A DNA stretch of 64,000 bases from contig CAVPSX010000006.1 in assembly GCA_963708515.1 (NCBI GenBank), forward strand, positions 1 to 64,000. The letters run 5' to 3'. Positions 50,401 to 59,556 of the stretch are shown piece after piece (position 1 is the first letter of the stretch; each line of letters starts with the position of its first letter). Source of the stretch: JAPLJM01 sp963708515. GTDB lineage: Bacteria > Desulfobacterota > Syntrophia > Syntrophales > Fen-1087. A program made the position numbers and the translations under genes. The notes beneath the pieces were generated by a model that saw only the letters and a program-made list of their open reading frames with translations, was not told the DNA's origin and did no database searches.

Positions 50401-51792
50401 ATGAAGAGAAAGACGGGTAAGATAAATGACACGGGCGGCGGCAAGAAGATTAAGAAGCAGCTGGAGTTGTCAGGCAGTCCCAGTGAATCGGAACATCTGC
50501 TGCACAGCATCATCCAGGGTTTCTCCATCCCGGCTTTTGTGATCGGAAAGGACCACAAAGTCATCTACTGGAACAGGGCCCTTGAGCAACTGAGCAAAAT
50601 CCCGATGGGAGAGATGATCGGTACCAGCAAGCACTGGAGGGCCTTTTATGCCGAAGCGAGACCCTGCATGGCGGATCTTCTGGTCGATGGGGTTTCAGAG
50701 CGGATTCCAAAGTGGTATGAAGGGAAATACACCAAATCAGGACTGCTGGAAGAAGCGTATGAGGCAACCGATTTTTTTCCTGACCTCGGTGTGAGCGGCA
50801 AATGGCTTCGCTTTACGGCTGCGGCCGTCAGGGATTCCGGAGGCAAGATCATCGGCGCTGTTGAGACACTGGAAGACATCACGGAGCACAAGCTTGCCGA
50901 AGAGGCGCAACGGGAAAGCGAGCAGCGGCTGTACAGTATCATAGAGGGATCGCCCTTTCCGACATTCGTCATCGGGCTCGATCATAAAGTGATTTACTGG
51001 AACCGGGCGCTTGAAGAATTAAGCAATATTCCTGCGGAAGAGGTAATCGGGACCAATCAGCATTGGCGAGCATTTTATGCCAAAGACCGGCCCTGCATGG
51101 CAGATCTTCTCGTGGATCAATCCCTTGAAACCATCCCGGAATGGTACAAAGGCGTTTCCAAATCAAAACTTATTGATGAGACCTTTAAAGCAGAGGGATT
51201 TTTCCCCGATCTGGGCGAAAACGGGCGCTGGCTCTGGTTCATGGCAGCGGCAATCCGCAGCTCCAAGGGTGCCTTAGTCGGGGCTATCGAGACATTGGGA
51301 GATTTTACCGAACGCAAACTGAACGAACAAAAACTGATCGAGAGCGAAAAAAGGCTCAACAGCATCTTCGAAGGGTTCTCCATCCCCGCTTTTGTGATCG
51401 GGAAGGACCACAAGGTCATTCTCTGGAACCGTGCACTGGAAAAATTGACCAGGATACCGGCCGAAGAGATGATCGGGACCGACAAACACTGGCGGGCCTT
51501 CTACGCAAAAGAGAGGCCCTGCATGGCCGACCTGCTGGTGGACAGCGCCGCGAGGAATATTTCCAGGTGGTATTCGGGGAAATATCGGAAATTCGATGTC
51601 GCCGAAGATGCTTTCGAAGCAACGGATTTCTTCCCGGAACTTGGGAAAAAAGGACGCTGGCTTCGCTTTACGGCCGCCGTCATTCGGGATAGCCAGGGCG
51701 AGCTCGTCGGCGCTGTTGAGACCCTCGAAGACATTACGGATCAAAAATCGGCTGAAGCCGCGCTGAAGGAAAGTGCGCCGGCGAAGAAGTAG
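50401..51792 (+). CDS. Triple-PAS protein without output domain
   Basis: The 463-residue product has a basic N-terminus (about 30 residues) and three tandem PAS repeats of about 125-145 residues. Each repeat reads SIxxGFSIPAFVIGKDHKVI, WNRALExL, then a conserved block with HWRAFY near residues 77, 220 and 363, RPCMADLLVD, a loop with WY, FFPDLG..GRWLRF and GAVETLEDIT. The cysteine in RPCMADLL and the His-Trp pair are kept in every repeat, and also in the kinase at 53797-55983, hinting at a cofactor or redox site. No histidine kinase, GGDEF or other output domain is present, so it may be a soluble sensor or partner of that kinase. Confidence 0.75.
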   Translation: MKRKTGKINDTGGGKKIKKQLELSGSPSESEHLLHSIIQGFSIPAFVIGKDHKVIYWNRALEQLSKIPMGEMIGTSKHWRAFYAEARPCMADLLVDGVSERIPKWYEGKYTKSGLLEEAYEATDFFPDLGVSGKWLRFTAAAVRDSGGKIIGAVETLEDITEHKLAEEAQRESEQRLYSIIEGSPFPTFVIGLDHKVIYWNRALEELSNIPAEEVIGTNQHWRAFYAKDRPCMADLLVDQSLETIPEWYKGVSKSKLIDETFKAEGFFPDLGENGRWLWFMAAAIRSSKGALVGAIETLGDFTERKLNEQKLIESEKRLNSIFEGFSIPAFVIGKDHKVILWNRALEKLTRIPAEEMIGTDKHWRAFYAKERPCMADLLVDSAARNISRWYSGKYRKFDVAEDAFEATDFFPELGKKGRWLRFTAAVIRDSQGELVGAVETLEDITDQKSAEAALKESAPAKK

Positions 51793-51879
51793 GCTATGAC
51801 GCCGCTGTGCGTTTGTCCATTGAGCGGACCTGTTGAACAGGCGCCGCATTATTTTAGCGGGAATCTAGGAGGTCATGCC

Positions 51880-52395
51880 ATGATGAGATCACACGCCACA
51901 AAGTTAATTGAAATAACGGAAAAACATGCCGAAGCCATCGCCCGGCAATGGCATAACAATATCAAAATGAATCCCAAAACGCCCTATTATCACACCATGC
52001 CGGAAGGGAAGGCCATCCAGCAGGCCCTTAATTTTTACAGCAAGGTCGGGAAACTATTTCTATCGGACAACCCTTTTGAGGATGCCCATGTCCTGTTTGC
52101 CCAATTTGCGGAAGACAGCTACAGGATGCGTATCCCGCTGCCCCAGGCTATCTACGCGCTGACGCTCTTGAGACGCCACATGTGGCTGTATGCCGAATTT
52201 CAGGCCACCTTCATGACAGCGGTCGAGCATCATCATGCTGCGGAAAGCCTGAACCGTACGATTCTGATGTTCGACTATGCGACGTATGTCATTGCTCTGA
52301 AATATGATGAACTGCTCCGAAAGGAAGTCGAGGAAAAATTCAAGGCGTCAAAGATCAAAGGCGCCATCTCCCTATGGGAAAGCTCGCAAAAATAG
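51880..52395 (+). CDS. RsbRD N-terminal domain-like (globin-fold) protein
   Basis: ATG 51880 is preceded by AGGAGG at seven bases. The 171 residues are helical: LIEITEKHAEAIARQWHNNI, RIPLPQAIYALTLLRRHMWL and SLNRTILMFDYATYVIALKY, which match the RsbRD N-terminal fold (a heme-less globin-like sensor domain related to stressosome RsbR proteins). No STAS domain follows. It lies between the triple-PAS gene and the regulator/kinase pair, converging with the latter, and is probably part of the same signalling cluster. Ligand unknown. Confidence 0.68.
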   Translation: MMRSHATKLIEITEKHAEAIARQWHNNIKMNPKTPYYHTMPEGKAIQQALNFYSKVGKLFLSDNPFEDAHVLFAQFAEDSYRMRIPLPQAIYALTLLRRHMWLYAEFQATFMTAVEHHHAAESLNRTILMFDYATYVIALKYDELLRKEVEEKFKASKIKGAISLWESSQK

Positions 52396-52400
52396 TTGAA

Positions 52401-52427
52401 TGGGGACAGATTTCAAATCTGTCCCCA
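52401..52427. repeat. GGGGACAGATTT palindrome, copy 2, between converging genes
   Basis: TGGGGACAGATTT and AAATCTGTCCCCA flank a central C over 27 bases. It lies six bases after the RsbRD-like stop and 11 bases before the regulator stop, and could act as a bidirectional terminator for both genes. Confidence 0.8.
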
Positions 52428-52438
52428 TAGAAGCGGAA

Positions 52439-53800
52439 TTAATCCAGCATTCCCGCCCAGCGGGGATCATGTTTCATCCGGGCGACTTTTCGCTGGAGTT
52501 GGCGAAGGGTAATGCCGAGGATCCGGGCAGCCTCTTTGCGGTCGTCCTGGTTATGACTCAACACATAAGCCACATGGGCCTCGTCGTTTTCTTTCAGCGT
52601 GCATAATTGTCGCGTGGAATGAGACGGCGGCAGCGCCGATGCGCCCAAATATTGCGGATATACCAGGTTTGAGTCGGTCAGGAGGGCGGCATTTTCCACA
52701 ATCTGAGACAGTTCACGGATATTCCCAGGATAATCTCGACGACTCAGGATGTCCATGGCCTCAGGATGAAACCCTTGAATGTTTTTGTTGTGGCGCTCGG
52801 ACGCTTTCATGAGAAAATGCGATGCCAGCACGGGAATATCGCCAACCCGCTCCCGCAGGGGGGGCAGATGAATATGGACCGATTTCAGCCGGTACAGGAG
52901 ATCCAGGCGGAAGTTTCCTTCCTGGCATGCTTTGTCGATGTTTCTGTTGGAAGCGGAAACAACTCGGACATCGACCCGGATCGGCTTCGTCATGCCGAGC
53001 GGGAAAAAGGTTTTTTCCTCTAGTACGCGCAGCAGCTTGGCCTGCAGACTAACAGGCAACTCCCCGATTTCATCGAGAAACAGGGTCCCGCCGTCCGCCT
53101 GTTCAAAATAACCCCGATAGGGCGATTCGGCGCCCGTAAAGGCCCCTTTGGCATGACCGAAAAACTGGCTTTCAAACATCGTGGCCGGGATGGCCGAAAC
53201 GTTCACGGCAACGAAAGGTCCTTTCGGCGCGGGGCCTGCCCGGTGAATCCCCTGGGCGACCAGCTCCTTGCCGGTTCCCGATTCGCCGGTAATCATGACG
53301 GGGTTGCCGCTTCCGGCCATGACCTGGGCGTAGGAAAGCAGGGACAGCATGCGGGGGCATCGGGTTATGATTTCGGAAAAGGCATCCGGTACGTCCAGGT
53401 TGGTGTCCCGGGCTGAAACCGACAGTCCGATGAGAAGCCCCCGTCGTTCATAAGCGCGTTCAATGGCCAGGAAAAGGAGGTCGTTGTCCACCGGTTTGAC
53501 GAGATAATCGTAAGCGCCCAACCGGATGGCCTTCACGGTGGTGGGAATGTCGTCGACGGCTGTGAGAATGACAAATTCCGTATGGGGACGGTAAGGTTTT
53601 GCTGATTCAAGCACCTGTAACCCGTCGACGTCCGGCATGAGCAGATCGAGCAGAACAATGTCAAATTCGGTCTCCCTGATCTTCCGGATGGCGTCCTTGC
53701 CGTTGTCACAAACCTCCACATCCCGGATGCCCCGCCACCTCAGGAGTCGGCTGACCGAACTTAAAGAGATTTCTTCGTCATCGACAATCAGGATTTTCAT
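52439..53800 (-). CDS. NtrC-family sigma-54 response regulator
   Basis: The 453 residues form a receiver domain (MKILIVDDEEISLSSVSRLL; phosphoacceptor Asp in FDIVLLDLLMPDVDG; KP in YDYLVKPVDN), a sigma-54 AAA+ domain (Walker A ITGESGTGKELVAQGIH, the sigma-54 contact KGAFTGAESP, Walker B GGTLFLDEIGELP) and a Fis-type HTH (KEAARILGITLRQLQRKVAR). It activates sigma-54 promoters when phosphorylated by the hybrid kinase whose gene ends in a four-base overlap with its start. Target genes are unknown; I did not recognise a clear -24/-12 sequence. Confidence 0.92.
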   Translation of the reverse strand: MKILIVDDEEISLSSVSRLLRWRGIRDVEVCDNGKDAIRKIRETEFDIVLLDLLMPDVDGLQVLESAKPYRPHTEFVILTAVDDIPTTVKAIRLGAYDYLVKPVDNDLLFLAIERAYERRGLLIGLSVSARDTNLDVPDAFSEIITRCPRMLSLLSYAQVMAGSGNPVMITGESGTGKELVAQGIHRAGPAPKGPFVAVNVSAIPATMFESQFFGHAKGAFTGAESPYRGYFEQADGGTLFLDEIGELPVSLQAKLLRVLEEKTFFPLGMTKPIRVDVRVVSASNRNIDKACQEGNFRLDLLYRLKSVHIHLPPLRERVGDIPVLASHFLMKASERHNKNIQGFHPEAMDILSRRDYPGNIRELSQIVENAALLTDSNLVYPQYLGASALPPSHSTRQLCTLKENDEAHVAYVLSHNQDDRKEAARILGITLRQLQRKVARMKHDPRWAGMLD

Positions 53801-55983
53801 AATCTTTGCCTTCCCACATCACGAATAAAGTTTTTTAATTGCGACATGCTAAATGGTTTCTTCAGAAGGAGGTCCGCCTTGATGGCCATGGGGACGGATT
53901 TCAAATCTGTCCCTATCCGCCCAGAGGAATAAAGAATCACGGTCAGCAGTGGAAAGCGTTCCCGGATCCTTTTCAGGAGCTCCCATCCGTCCATTCCCGG
54001 GAGGTTTATCTCCGAAACTACGATATCAACTTCCGGATAATCTTCCAGATAGGCGATGATGTCTTCAGGCGTACCCTCCAGACCCGGGGACCATCCCAAG
54101 GCATCGATGAAATTTATCTTCAGCTCATTCAAGAAAGCATGGTCATGATCAATGCAGAGCATTGCCGGATGAATATCAATACGGGTTTCACCGTCTATAG
54201 GTAAAAATATGGAGAACCGGCTTCCCAATCCCGGCCGGGATAAAACCCCGATCAACCCATGATGATCCTTGATCAGGCCGTAAGAGATGGAAAGTCCAAG
54301 GCCGGTTCCCTCCTTGTCCCGGCGCGTGGAAAAGAAGGGTTCAAAAATATGATCCAGCACGTCCCTTTCCATGCCCGCACCATTATCCTCGATCTCGATG
54401 AGGATCGCCTTGAGCCGGTCAAGGTATCTTGCGGTGATAATGATCCTTCCTTTCCGGTCGGTGGGAATGGCCTGATGGGCGTTGATCAGCAGGTTTGCAA
54501 TCACCTGCTCGATTTTCTGAAAGTGTCCGTGAATGGGTGGCAGATTGCTGTCAACATAACGATCGATGCGCGATACCGTTTTCCGGATTTGAGCGCCCAC
54601 AAGGATCAGCACGCCCTGGATGACATCACTGATCTGAACGGGTTTCTTTTGAGCCGATTCATCCGCCCGGGCAAATTCTTTCAAACCCGAAACAACGCGT
54701 TTGATGCGCTGGGCGGCAATCTTGAACTCCTCGATGATTTCTTTCATATTCACGCAGACTTCAACATAGCTGATGCCCTTGTCGCCCCAGTCGGGATGGG
54801 AGGCGCCGTCACTGGCAAGAATCGGCTCAATGTCGTTCCACATGTCTTCGAGCAGCGGAATGTTGTAGGCTATAAAACTGACGGGGTTGTTGATCTCGTG
54901 GGCGACGCCGGCCACAACCTCGCCCAATGCCGTCAATTTATGGGATTGAATCATCTGCTGCAGGCGAAGCTCTCCCTCCTGGCGGATGCGCCGGTCTTCC
55001 GTTACATCGCGCCACGCGCCGACCATGTAGCTCCGGGACGCATTGTTTGATCGAATCAAACGCCGGGAATCCAAAAACCAGCGGTAGGATCCGTCCGCAG
55101 CCTGGAAGCGATATTCGCACTGATACGCCTCTTTGCGAACGGCTGTTTTGAGCTCCGCAAGGATCCTTTCACGGTCATCAGGATGAATGTGTTCCTGCCA
55201 GAAGCCGGGGTTCTCGATGAACTGCTGCGGGGTGTATCCGGTCATTTCGCTGATGGTATGACTCACGAAGGTGATCTTGAAGTTGCTGTCGGCGCTGCAG
55301 GTGTAAGAAACAATCGGCAGTGATTTCAAAATGAGTGAAAGTTGTTCCGTCGTTTCCCTGAGCGCTTTTTCTGCCCGTTCTCGTTCCCGGAGCTCCGCCT
55401 GCAGGGCTTTGTTCGCCCGGGCAAGTTCCCGTGTCCGCTCCCGGACTTTGGATTCCAGACCTTCGTGGGCCTTCAACAGGGCGGCTTCCGCCTGTTTTGA
55501 CTCGGTAATGTCTTCGAGGGTTTCAACGGCGCCGACCAACGCACCTTGCGCATTTCGGATAACAGCCGCTGTGAAGCGCAGCCATCTTCCCCTGTCACCG
55601 AGATCCGGGAAGAAATCGGTCGCTTCATAGGCCTCATCGATCAGTGAGGATTTGATAAACTTTCCCGCATACCAGCGATCAATGGCCTCCGGGTGTGCAT
55701 CTACCAGTAGATCGGCCATGCAGGGCCGCTCGGCGCTGTAGAAGGCCCGCCAGTGTTGACGGGTTCCGATCACCTCTTCGGCCCTGATCCCGCTGATTTC
55801 CGCCAGCGCCCTGTTCCAGTATACGACCTTGTGATCCCGGCCAATCACAAAAGCCGGTATGGGCGAGCTCCCGATGACCCTGTGCAGATACTGCTCGCCA
55901 TCGCTGATGAGTTCATCCGCCCGCTTGCGTTCGTATTCCGCTGCTCCGATTGTCCCATCCTGCGGTGTATGCTTCTTTTTCAT
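53797..55983 (-). CDS. PAS-PAS hybrid histidine kinase with C-terminal receiver domain
   Basis: Domains in order over 728 residues: an N-terminal PAS of the HWRAFY/RPCMADLLVD type (residues about 30-165), a coiled coil (LKAHEGLESKVRERTRELAR), a PAS/PAC domain (ISEMTGYTPQQFIEN, EYRFQAADGSYRWF), HisKA with GEVVAGVAHEINNPVSFIAY (phosphoacceptor His), HATPase (LLINAHQA, DNGAGMERDV, GTGLGLSISYGLIKDH), and a receiver-like domain (EVDIVVSEINLPGMDGWELL). The receiver carries an inserted repeat (GRIGTDLKSVPM, from the palindrome at 53890-53913) before IKADLLLKKPFSMSQLK. Stop/start overlap with the regulator makes a two-component pair. Confidence 0.9.
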   Translation of the reverse strand: MKKKHTPQDGTIGAAEYERKRADELISDGEQYLHRVIGSSPIPAFVIGRDHKVVYWNRALAEISGIRAEEVIGTRQHWRAFYSAERPCMADLLVDAHPEAIDRWYAGKFIKSSLIDEAYEATDFFPDLGDRGRWLRFTAAVIRNAQGALVGAVETLEDITESKQAEAALLKAHEGLESKVRERTRELARANKALQAELRERERAEKALRETTEQLSLILKSLPIVSYTCSADSNFKITFVSHTISEMTGYTPQQFIENPGFWQEHIHPDDRERILAELKTAVRKEAYQCEYRFQAADGSYRWFLDSRRLIRSNNASRSYMVGAWRDVTEDRRIRQEGELRLQQMIQSHKLTALGEVVAGVAHEINNPVSFIAYNIPLLEDMWNDIEPILASDGASHPDWGDKGISYVEVCVNMKEIIEEFKIAAQRIKRVVSGLKEFARADESAQKKPVQISDVIQGVLILVGAQIRKTVSRIDRYVDSNLPPIHGHFQKIEQVIANLLINAHQAIPTDRKGRIIITARYLDRLKAILIEIEDNGAGMERDVLDHIFEPFFSTRRDKEGTGLGLSISYGLIKDHHGLIGVLSRPGLGSRFSIFLPIDGETRIDIHPAMLCIDHDHAFLNELKINFIDALGWSPGLEGTPEDIIAYLEDYPEVDIVVSEINLPGMDGWELLKRIRERFPLLTVILYSSGRIGTDLKSVPMAIKADLLLKKPFSMSQLKNFIRDVGRQRL
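53890..53913. repeat. GGGGACGGATTT palindrome, copy 3, inside the kinase gene
   Basis: GGGGACGGATTT and CAAATCTGTCCC make a 24-base near-palindrome of the same family as at 52401. It lies within the receiver domain codons of the kinase gene and preserves the frame, encoding GTDLKSVP on the minus strand. Confidence 0.78.
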
Positions 55984-56093
55984 TCCGAAAACCCCTGGTG
56001 GAATCGGTCATGTATGCCGGAGTCTGAGTATGATAAAAAATTGGGAATAAAGGCACCTGATCGAAGCCGGCAAGATCAGATCGCTCCCGTGAA

Positions 56094-56471
56094 TCAGGGC
56101 GCCACTATCACGGCGTCGATTTCCACCAGGGCGTTTCGGGGCAGGGCGGCTACACCGATGGTTGCCCGTGCCGGATAGGGCTGCTTGAAAAAGCATGCCA
56201 TGATTTCATTGACGCACGGAAAGTGTGTGAGATCGGTTAGATAAACGGTCAGCTTGACAATATCATCCAGGCCTGCTCCAGCAGCGGCGGCAACGGCCTG
56301 AAGATTCAAAAAGATACGCCGGATCTGGGCATCGATGCCCTCTTCCATCTGCATCGTTTCCGGATTCAGCCCGATCTGGCCGGACAGATAAATCGTATTG
56401 CCGGCCCGAATGGCCTGGGAATAGGCGCCGATCGCCTGGGGGGCGTCCTTCGATTCAATCAGCACTTTCAT
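56094..56471 (-). CDS. RidA/YjgF/YER057c/UK114 family protein
   Basis: ATG 56471 (GGAGATGATC upstream) gives 125 residues: DAPQAIGAYSQAIRAGNTIY, LSGQIGLNPETMQMEEGI, a middle with AAAGAGLDDIVKLTVYLTDL, and the signature ARATIGVAALPRNALVEIDA. The arginine in PARATIGV is the key residue for 2-aminoacrylate/imine hydrolysis. RidA removes reactive enamine intermediates made by PLP enzymes. The gene lies between the kinase gene and a divergent TetR gene; it may be unlinked to either. Confidence 0.92.
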   Translation of the reverse strand: MKVLIESKDAPQAIGAYSQAIRAGNTIYLSGQIGLNPETMQMEEGIDAQIRRIFLNLQAVAAAAGAGLDDIVKLTVYLTDLTHFPCVNEIMACFFKQPYPARATIGVAALPRNALVEIDAVIVAP

Positions 56472-56720
56472 GATCATCTCCTGAGTTAACGAAAGAAACT
56501 TGAAATTGTGAATGGCCTGTGCCTGCGAAAGCAATCCGGCAATCTTAGCCTGTCAGACATGTTAGAGGCGGCTGTGGCCTGCAAGCGGCAGACGGTCGAG
56601 ACTATAGAAAAGCAGGCCCATTCTGTCAAGCGGAAAGCCGAAGAAAATGCTTGACAGGGGCGTATTTTTAAGCAACCATCGGCTCCATCATGTGATGGAA
56701 TCGTCGGATGGAATGAAACG

Positions 56721-57365
56721 ATGGAGACCCGCCTCGACAAGGCCCGTAAAGACCCGGAATCGATGAAAGCCAGAATCCTCGCAGTGGCGAGGCGGATTTT
56801 CGGCGAATACGGCTTCCACGGGACCACCACGCGCATGATCGCCCAGGAAGTGGGGATTGATATTTCGACGCTGCACTATCACTGGGGCGAGAAGAAGGAC
56901 CTCTACGAGGCCGTCATCCTCGATATCAACACAGACCTGCGCCAGAGCCTCATCGATGTCGAAACGATCATCCACGGCAGACCGCTTGCCGAGCGCATGG
57001 CCATCGCTATCGACGTGATGACGGACTATCTCTTTGCGCATCCGGAAGTTTCCAACCTGATTCTGCTGCGCTATTTCGGCAAAACCCGCCATGAGTCCAG
57101 TCTTGACTTCAAAGTACCCGAATTTACGGGTGATATAGCACGATCCATGGGATTGACCAGGGATCCAAAAAATACCCCTCCGGAGGGAATGATGCAGGTG
57201 CTGACGGTCATGAACGCCCTGCACAATTTCGTTTCCGGCGAGAATTTCTTCCGGCCCATGACCGGTTTGCAGCGTGAAGATTATATCCATGCAGCGAAAG
57301 AAACCCTCAAGTGCATTCTGATTCCGGCATTTGTTGAGCGGGATCGGATACGGTCCGAAGGTTGA
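56721..57365 (+). CDS. TetR family transcriptional regulator
   Basis: The 214 residues have an N-terminal HTH: KARILAVARRIFGEYGFHGT, then TTRMIAQEVGIDISTLHYHW, the TetR consensus helices, followed by a helical ligand domain. TetR proteins near acyl-CoA gene clusters usually answer to acyl-CoA or fatty acids (as FadR/PsrA types do). It is directly upstream (about 39 bases) of the fused hydratase/dehydrogenase gene on the same strand, so it probably controls that operon. No operator palindrome was recognised with confidence. Confidence 0.88.
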   Translation: METRLDKARKDPESMKARILAVARRIFGEYGFHGTTTRMIAQEVGIDISTLHYHWGEKKDLYEAVILDINTDLRQSLIDVETIIHGRPLAERMAIAIDVMTDYLFAHPEVSNLILLRYFGKTRHESSLDFKVPEFTGDIARSMGLTRDPKNTPPEGMMQVLTVMNALHNFVSGENFFRPMTGLQREDYIHAAKETLKCILIPAFVERDRIRSEG

Positions 57366-57404
57366 TGCTAATTTTAAAATCTATTGACTAAGGGAGGATA
57401 GCTG

Positions 57405-59522
57405 ATGGCACTGAACATGGACGCGCTCGGCAAGCCGATTGGTCCGATCACACGGCAGTACGACTGGAAAGATGTTGTGCTGTACGCCCTCGGCGTCGGG
57501 GCCGGCTTTGATGACCTGGATTACGCCTACGAGAAGAATCTCAAGGTGATTCCCACGTTTTCGATCGCGATGATTTTCGACTTTCTCGGTCAGGTTGCGG
57601 CCGCCTCGAACATCAATCTTGCCGGGGTTCTGCATGGCGAACAGGAACTGATCTTTCACCGTCCCATCCCCGCATCGGGCAGTTTCGTAACCACCGGCAA
57701 GGTCAGCCGGTATTACGACAAGGGCCCCAAGGGGGCGCTCGTGATCGGCGAAAGTGGAACCTGCGACGCCGACGGCAGACGCCTTTTTACGAACATCATT
57801 ACGGTTTTCGCCCGGCTCGACGGTGGCTTCGGCGGCGAGGATGCCCCCAAAAAAGAGGTGGTCTTTCCGGACCGAGATCCCGACATCGTCGTGGCGGCCT
57901 CTCCGTCGCCGGACCAGCCGCTGATTTACCGGCTGTCGGGCGATATTTTCCAGCTCCACGCCGATCCCGAATTTGCCCGGATGGTGGGGTTTGAAAAGCC
58001 CATCATGCACGGCCTGTGTACATACGGTTATGCCTGCCGGGCCCTCATGGCCCATTTTGTCCCCGGCGAACCCGAGAATGTTCGGCGTCTGGCCTGCCGT
58101 TTTTCCCGGACGCTGTATCCCGGCGAGCCCATTAAAACCCTGATCTGGAAAACGCAGGAGGGCAGGGCGCTTTGGCGTGTCGTCAACGCCGTAAACGGCG
58201 AGATGGTCATCGACAACGGGATCTTTGAATACGGCCCGATTCCGAAGGATGAGATCCGTTTTGACGGGCGCGTGGCCGTGGTCACCGGCGCGGGAGGCGG
58301 GCTCGGAAGGGTTTACGCCCTCGAACTGGCCCGGCGGGGCGCCCGGGTGGTCGTCAACGACTTCGGCGGGGCGCGGGACGGTGAGGGAGCGGGCTCCGCA
58401 TCGCCTGCGGATCAGGTCGTCAATGAAATAAAGAACATGGGCGGCGAGGCCGCGGCCAACTACGCAAGCGTTGCCACACCGGAGGGCGGTGAAAGCATCA
58501 TCCAGACGGCACTGGAGGCATTCGGACGCGTGGATATTCTGATCAATAACGCCGGCATCCTGCGCGACAAGGGCATCGGCAAGATGGAACCGGAGAGCTG
58601 GAAGATCGTCCTCGATGTCCATCTGAACGGGGCATATAACGTGACCCGGCCCGCCTTCAGGGCCATGCGTGAAAACGGCTACGGGCGCATCATCATGACG
58701 ACGTCGGCCGCCGGTCTTTACGGCAATTTCGGCCAGACCAACTACAGCGCCGCCAAGATGGGCCTTGTGGGCCTCATGAACACGCTCAAGCTCGAAGGGG
58801 GCAAGTACAATATCAAGGTCAATACCATCGCGCCCATCGCGGCCTCGCGGCTGATGGCGGATATCCTGCCGCCGGATCTGCTCGATAAGATGAAACCGGA
58901 ATTCGTGTCGCCTCTGGTGCTCTATCTCTGTTCGGAGCAGTGCCCCGTGAGCGGCAAGATTTACAATGCCGGGATGTGCTACTATAACCGCACCGCCGTC
59001 ATGACGAGTCCCGGAATCGTGATTGGCGATGGTAAGGCAGCGCCCACGCTGGAAGATGTGGCGGCCAACTGGGAAAAAATTCTGAGTCTCAAGGGCGCCC
59101 GGGAATATGAACAGCTCAACGACCTGGTCCTGGGCGACATGTTGGCGGCGCTTCAGCCGAAGCCGGACCAGCCCGCTGCAGACGCCACAGCCGGCGGCGC
59201 TCCGGCAAGCGTTGCCGCGATCTTCGAAGGCATGCCCGGGGCCTTCAGGCCCGACGCCGCCAAAGGCGTGGACGTGGTTTTTCAGTTCTCCATCGGCGGC
59301 GAGGGCGGCGGTGACTGGGCTGTAACCGTCAAGGATGGGACCTGCAAGATCGAGGCGGGCGTACATCAAAAGCCCACGACCACGATCAAGATGGCCGGCG
59401 CTGATTTTCTCGCGATGATGAGCGGCAAGCTGTCGGCCATGAAGGCCTACACATCGGGTAAGATCAAGATCGAAGGCGATCTCATGAAATCCCAGCTCAT
59501 CGAGAAGCTGTTCAAAATCTGA
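57405..59522 (+). CDS. Fused MaoC hydratase / SDR dehydrogenase / SCP2 protein
   Basis: The 705-residue product has three domains. Residues about 1-280 are a hydratase-2 (MaoC) double hotdog: YRLSGDIFQLHADPEFARM carries the Asp and His of the hydratase motif, though the usual Asn-Pro between them is Phe-Gln. Residues about 285-590 are an SDR (VAVVTGAGGGLGRVYALELA, NYSAAKMG) of the MFE-2 type. Residues about 605-705 are SCP2 (VFQFSIGGEGGGDWAVTVKD). Peroxisomal MFE-2 has the order SDR-hydratase-SCP2; here the hydratase comes first. It would hydrate trans-2-enoyl-CoA and oxidise 3R-hydroxyacyl-CoA, part of beta-oxidation of unusual acids. GGGAGG precedes the start. Confidence 0.85.
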   Translation: MALNMDALGKPIGPITRQYDWKDVVLYALGVGAGFDDLDYAYEKNLKVIPTFSIAMIFDFLGQVAAASNINLAGVLHGEQELIFHRPIPASGSFVTTGKVSRYYDKGPKGALVIGESGTCDADGRRLFTNIITVFARLDGGFGGEDAPKKEVVFPDRDPDIVVAASPSPDQPLIYRLSGDIFQLHADPEFARMVGFEKPIMHGLCTYGYACRALMAHFVPGEPENVRRLACRFSRTLYPGEPIKTLIWKTQEGRALWRVVNAVNGEMVIDNGIFEYGPIPKDEIRFDGRVAVVTGAGGGLGRVYALELARRGARVVVNDFGGARDGEGAGSASPADQVVNEIKNMGGEAAANYASVATPEGGESIIQTALEAFGRVDILINNAGILRDKGIGKMEPESWKIVLDVHLNGAYNVTRPAFRAMRENGYGRIIMTTSAAGLYGNFGQTNYSAAKMGLVGLMNTLKLEGGKYNIKVNTIAPIAASRLMADILPPDLLDKMKPEFVSPLVLYLCSEQCPVSGKIYNAGMCYYNRTAVMTSPGIVIGDGKAAPTLEDVAANWEKILSLKGAREYEQLNDLVLGDMLAALQPKPDQPAADATAGGAPASVAAIFEGMPGAFRPDAAKGVDVVFQFSIGGEGGGDWAVTVKDGTCKIEAGVHQKPTTTIKMAGADFLAMMSGKLSAMKAYTSGKIKIEGDLMKSQLIEKLFKI

Positions 59523-59530
59523 GAGGCGCA

Positions 59531-59556
59531 AGGGGACAGGTTTAAACCTGTCCCCT
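59531..59556. repeat. Perfect 26-bp palindrome, copy 4, flanked by an 8-bp direct repeat
   Basis: AGGGGACAGGTTT/AAACCTGTCCCCT, identical to the copy at 37312. GAGGCGCA occurs on both sides (59523-59530 and 59557-59564), like a target-site duplication. GACTTTTTACGAAGTC follows at 59567-59582. Confidence 0.85.
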
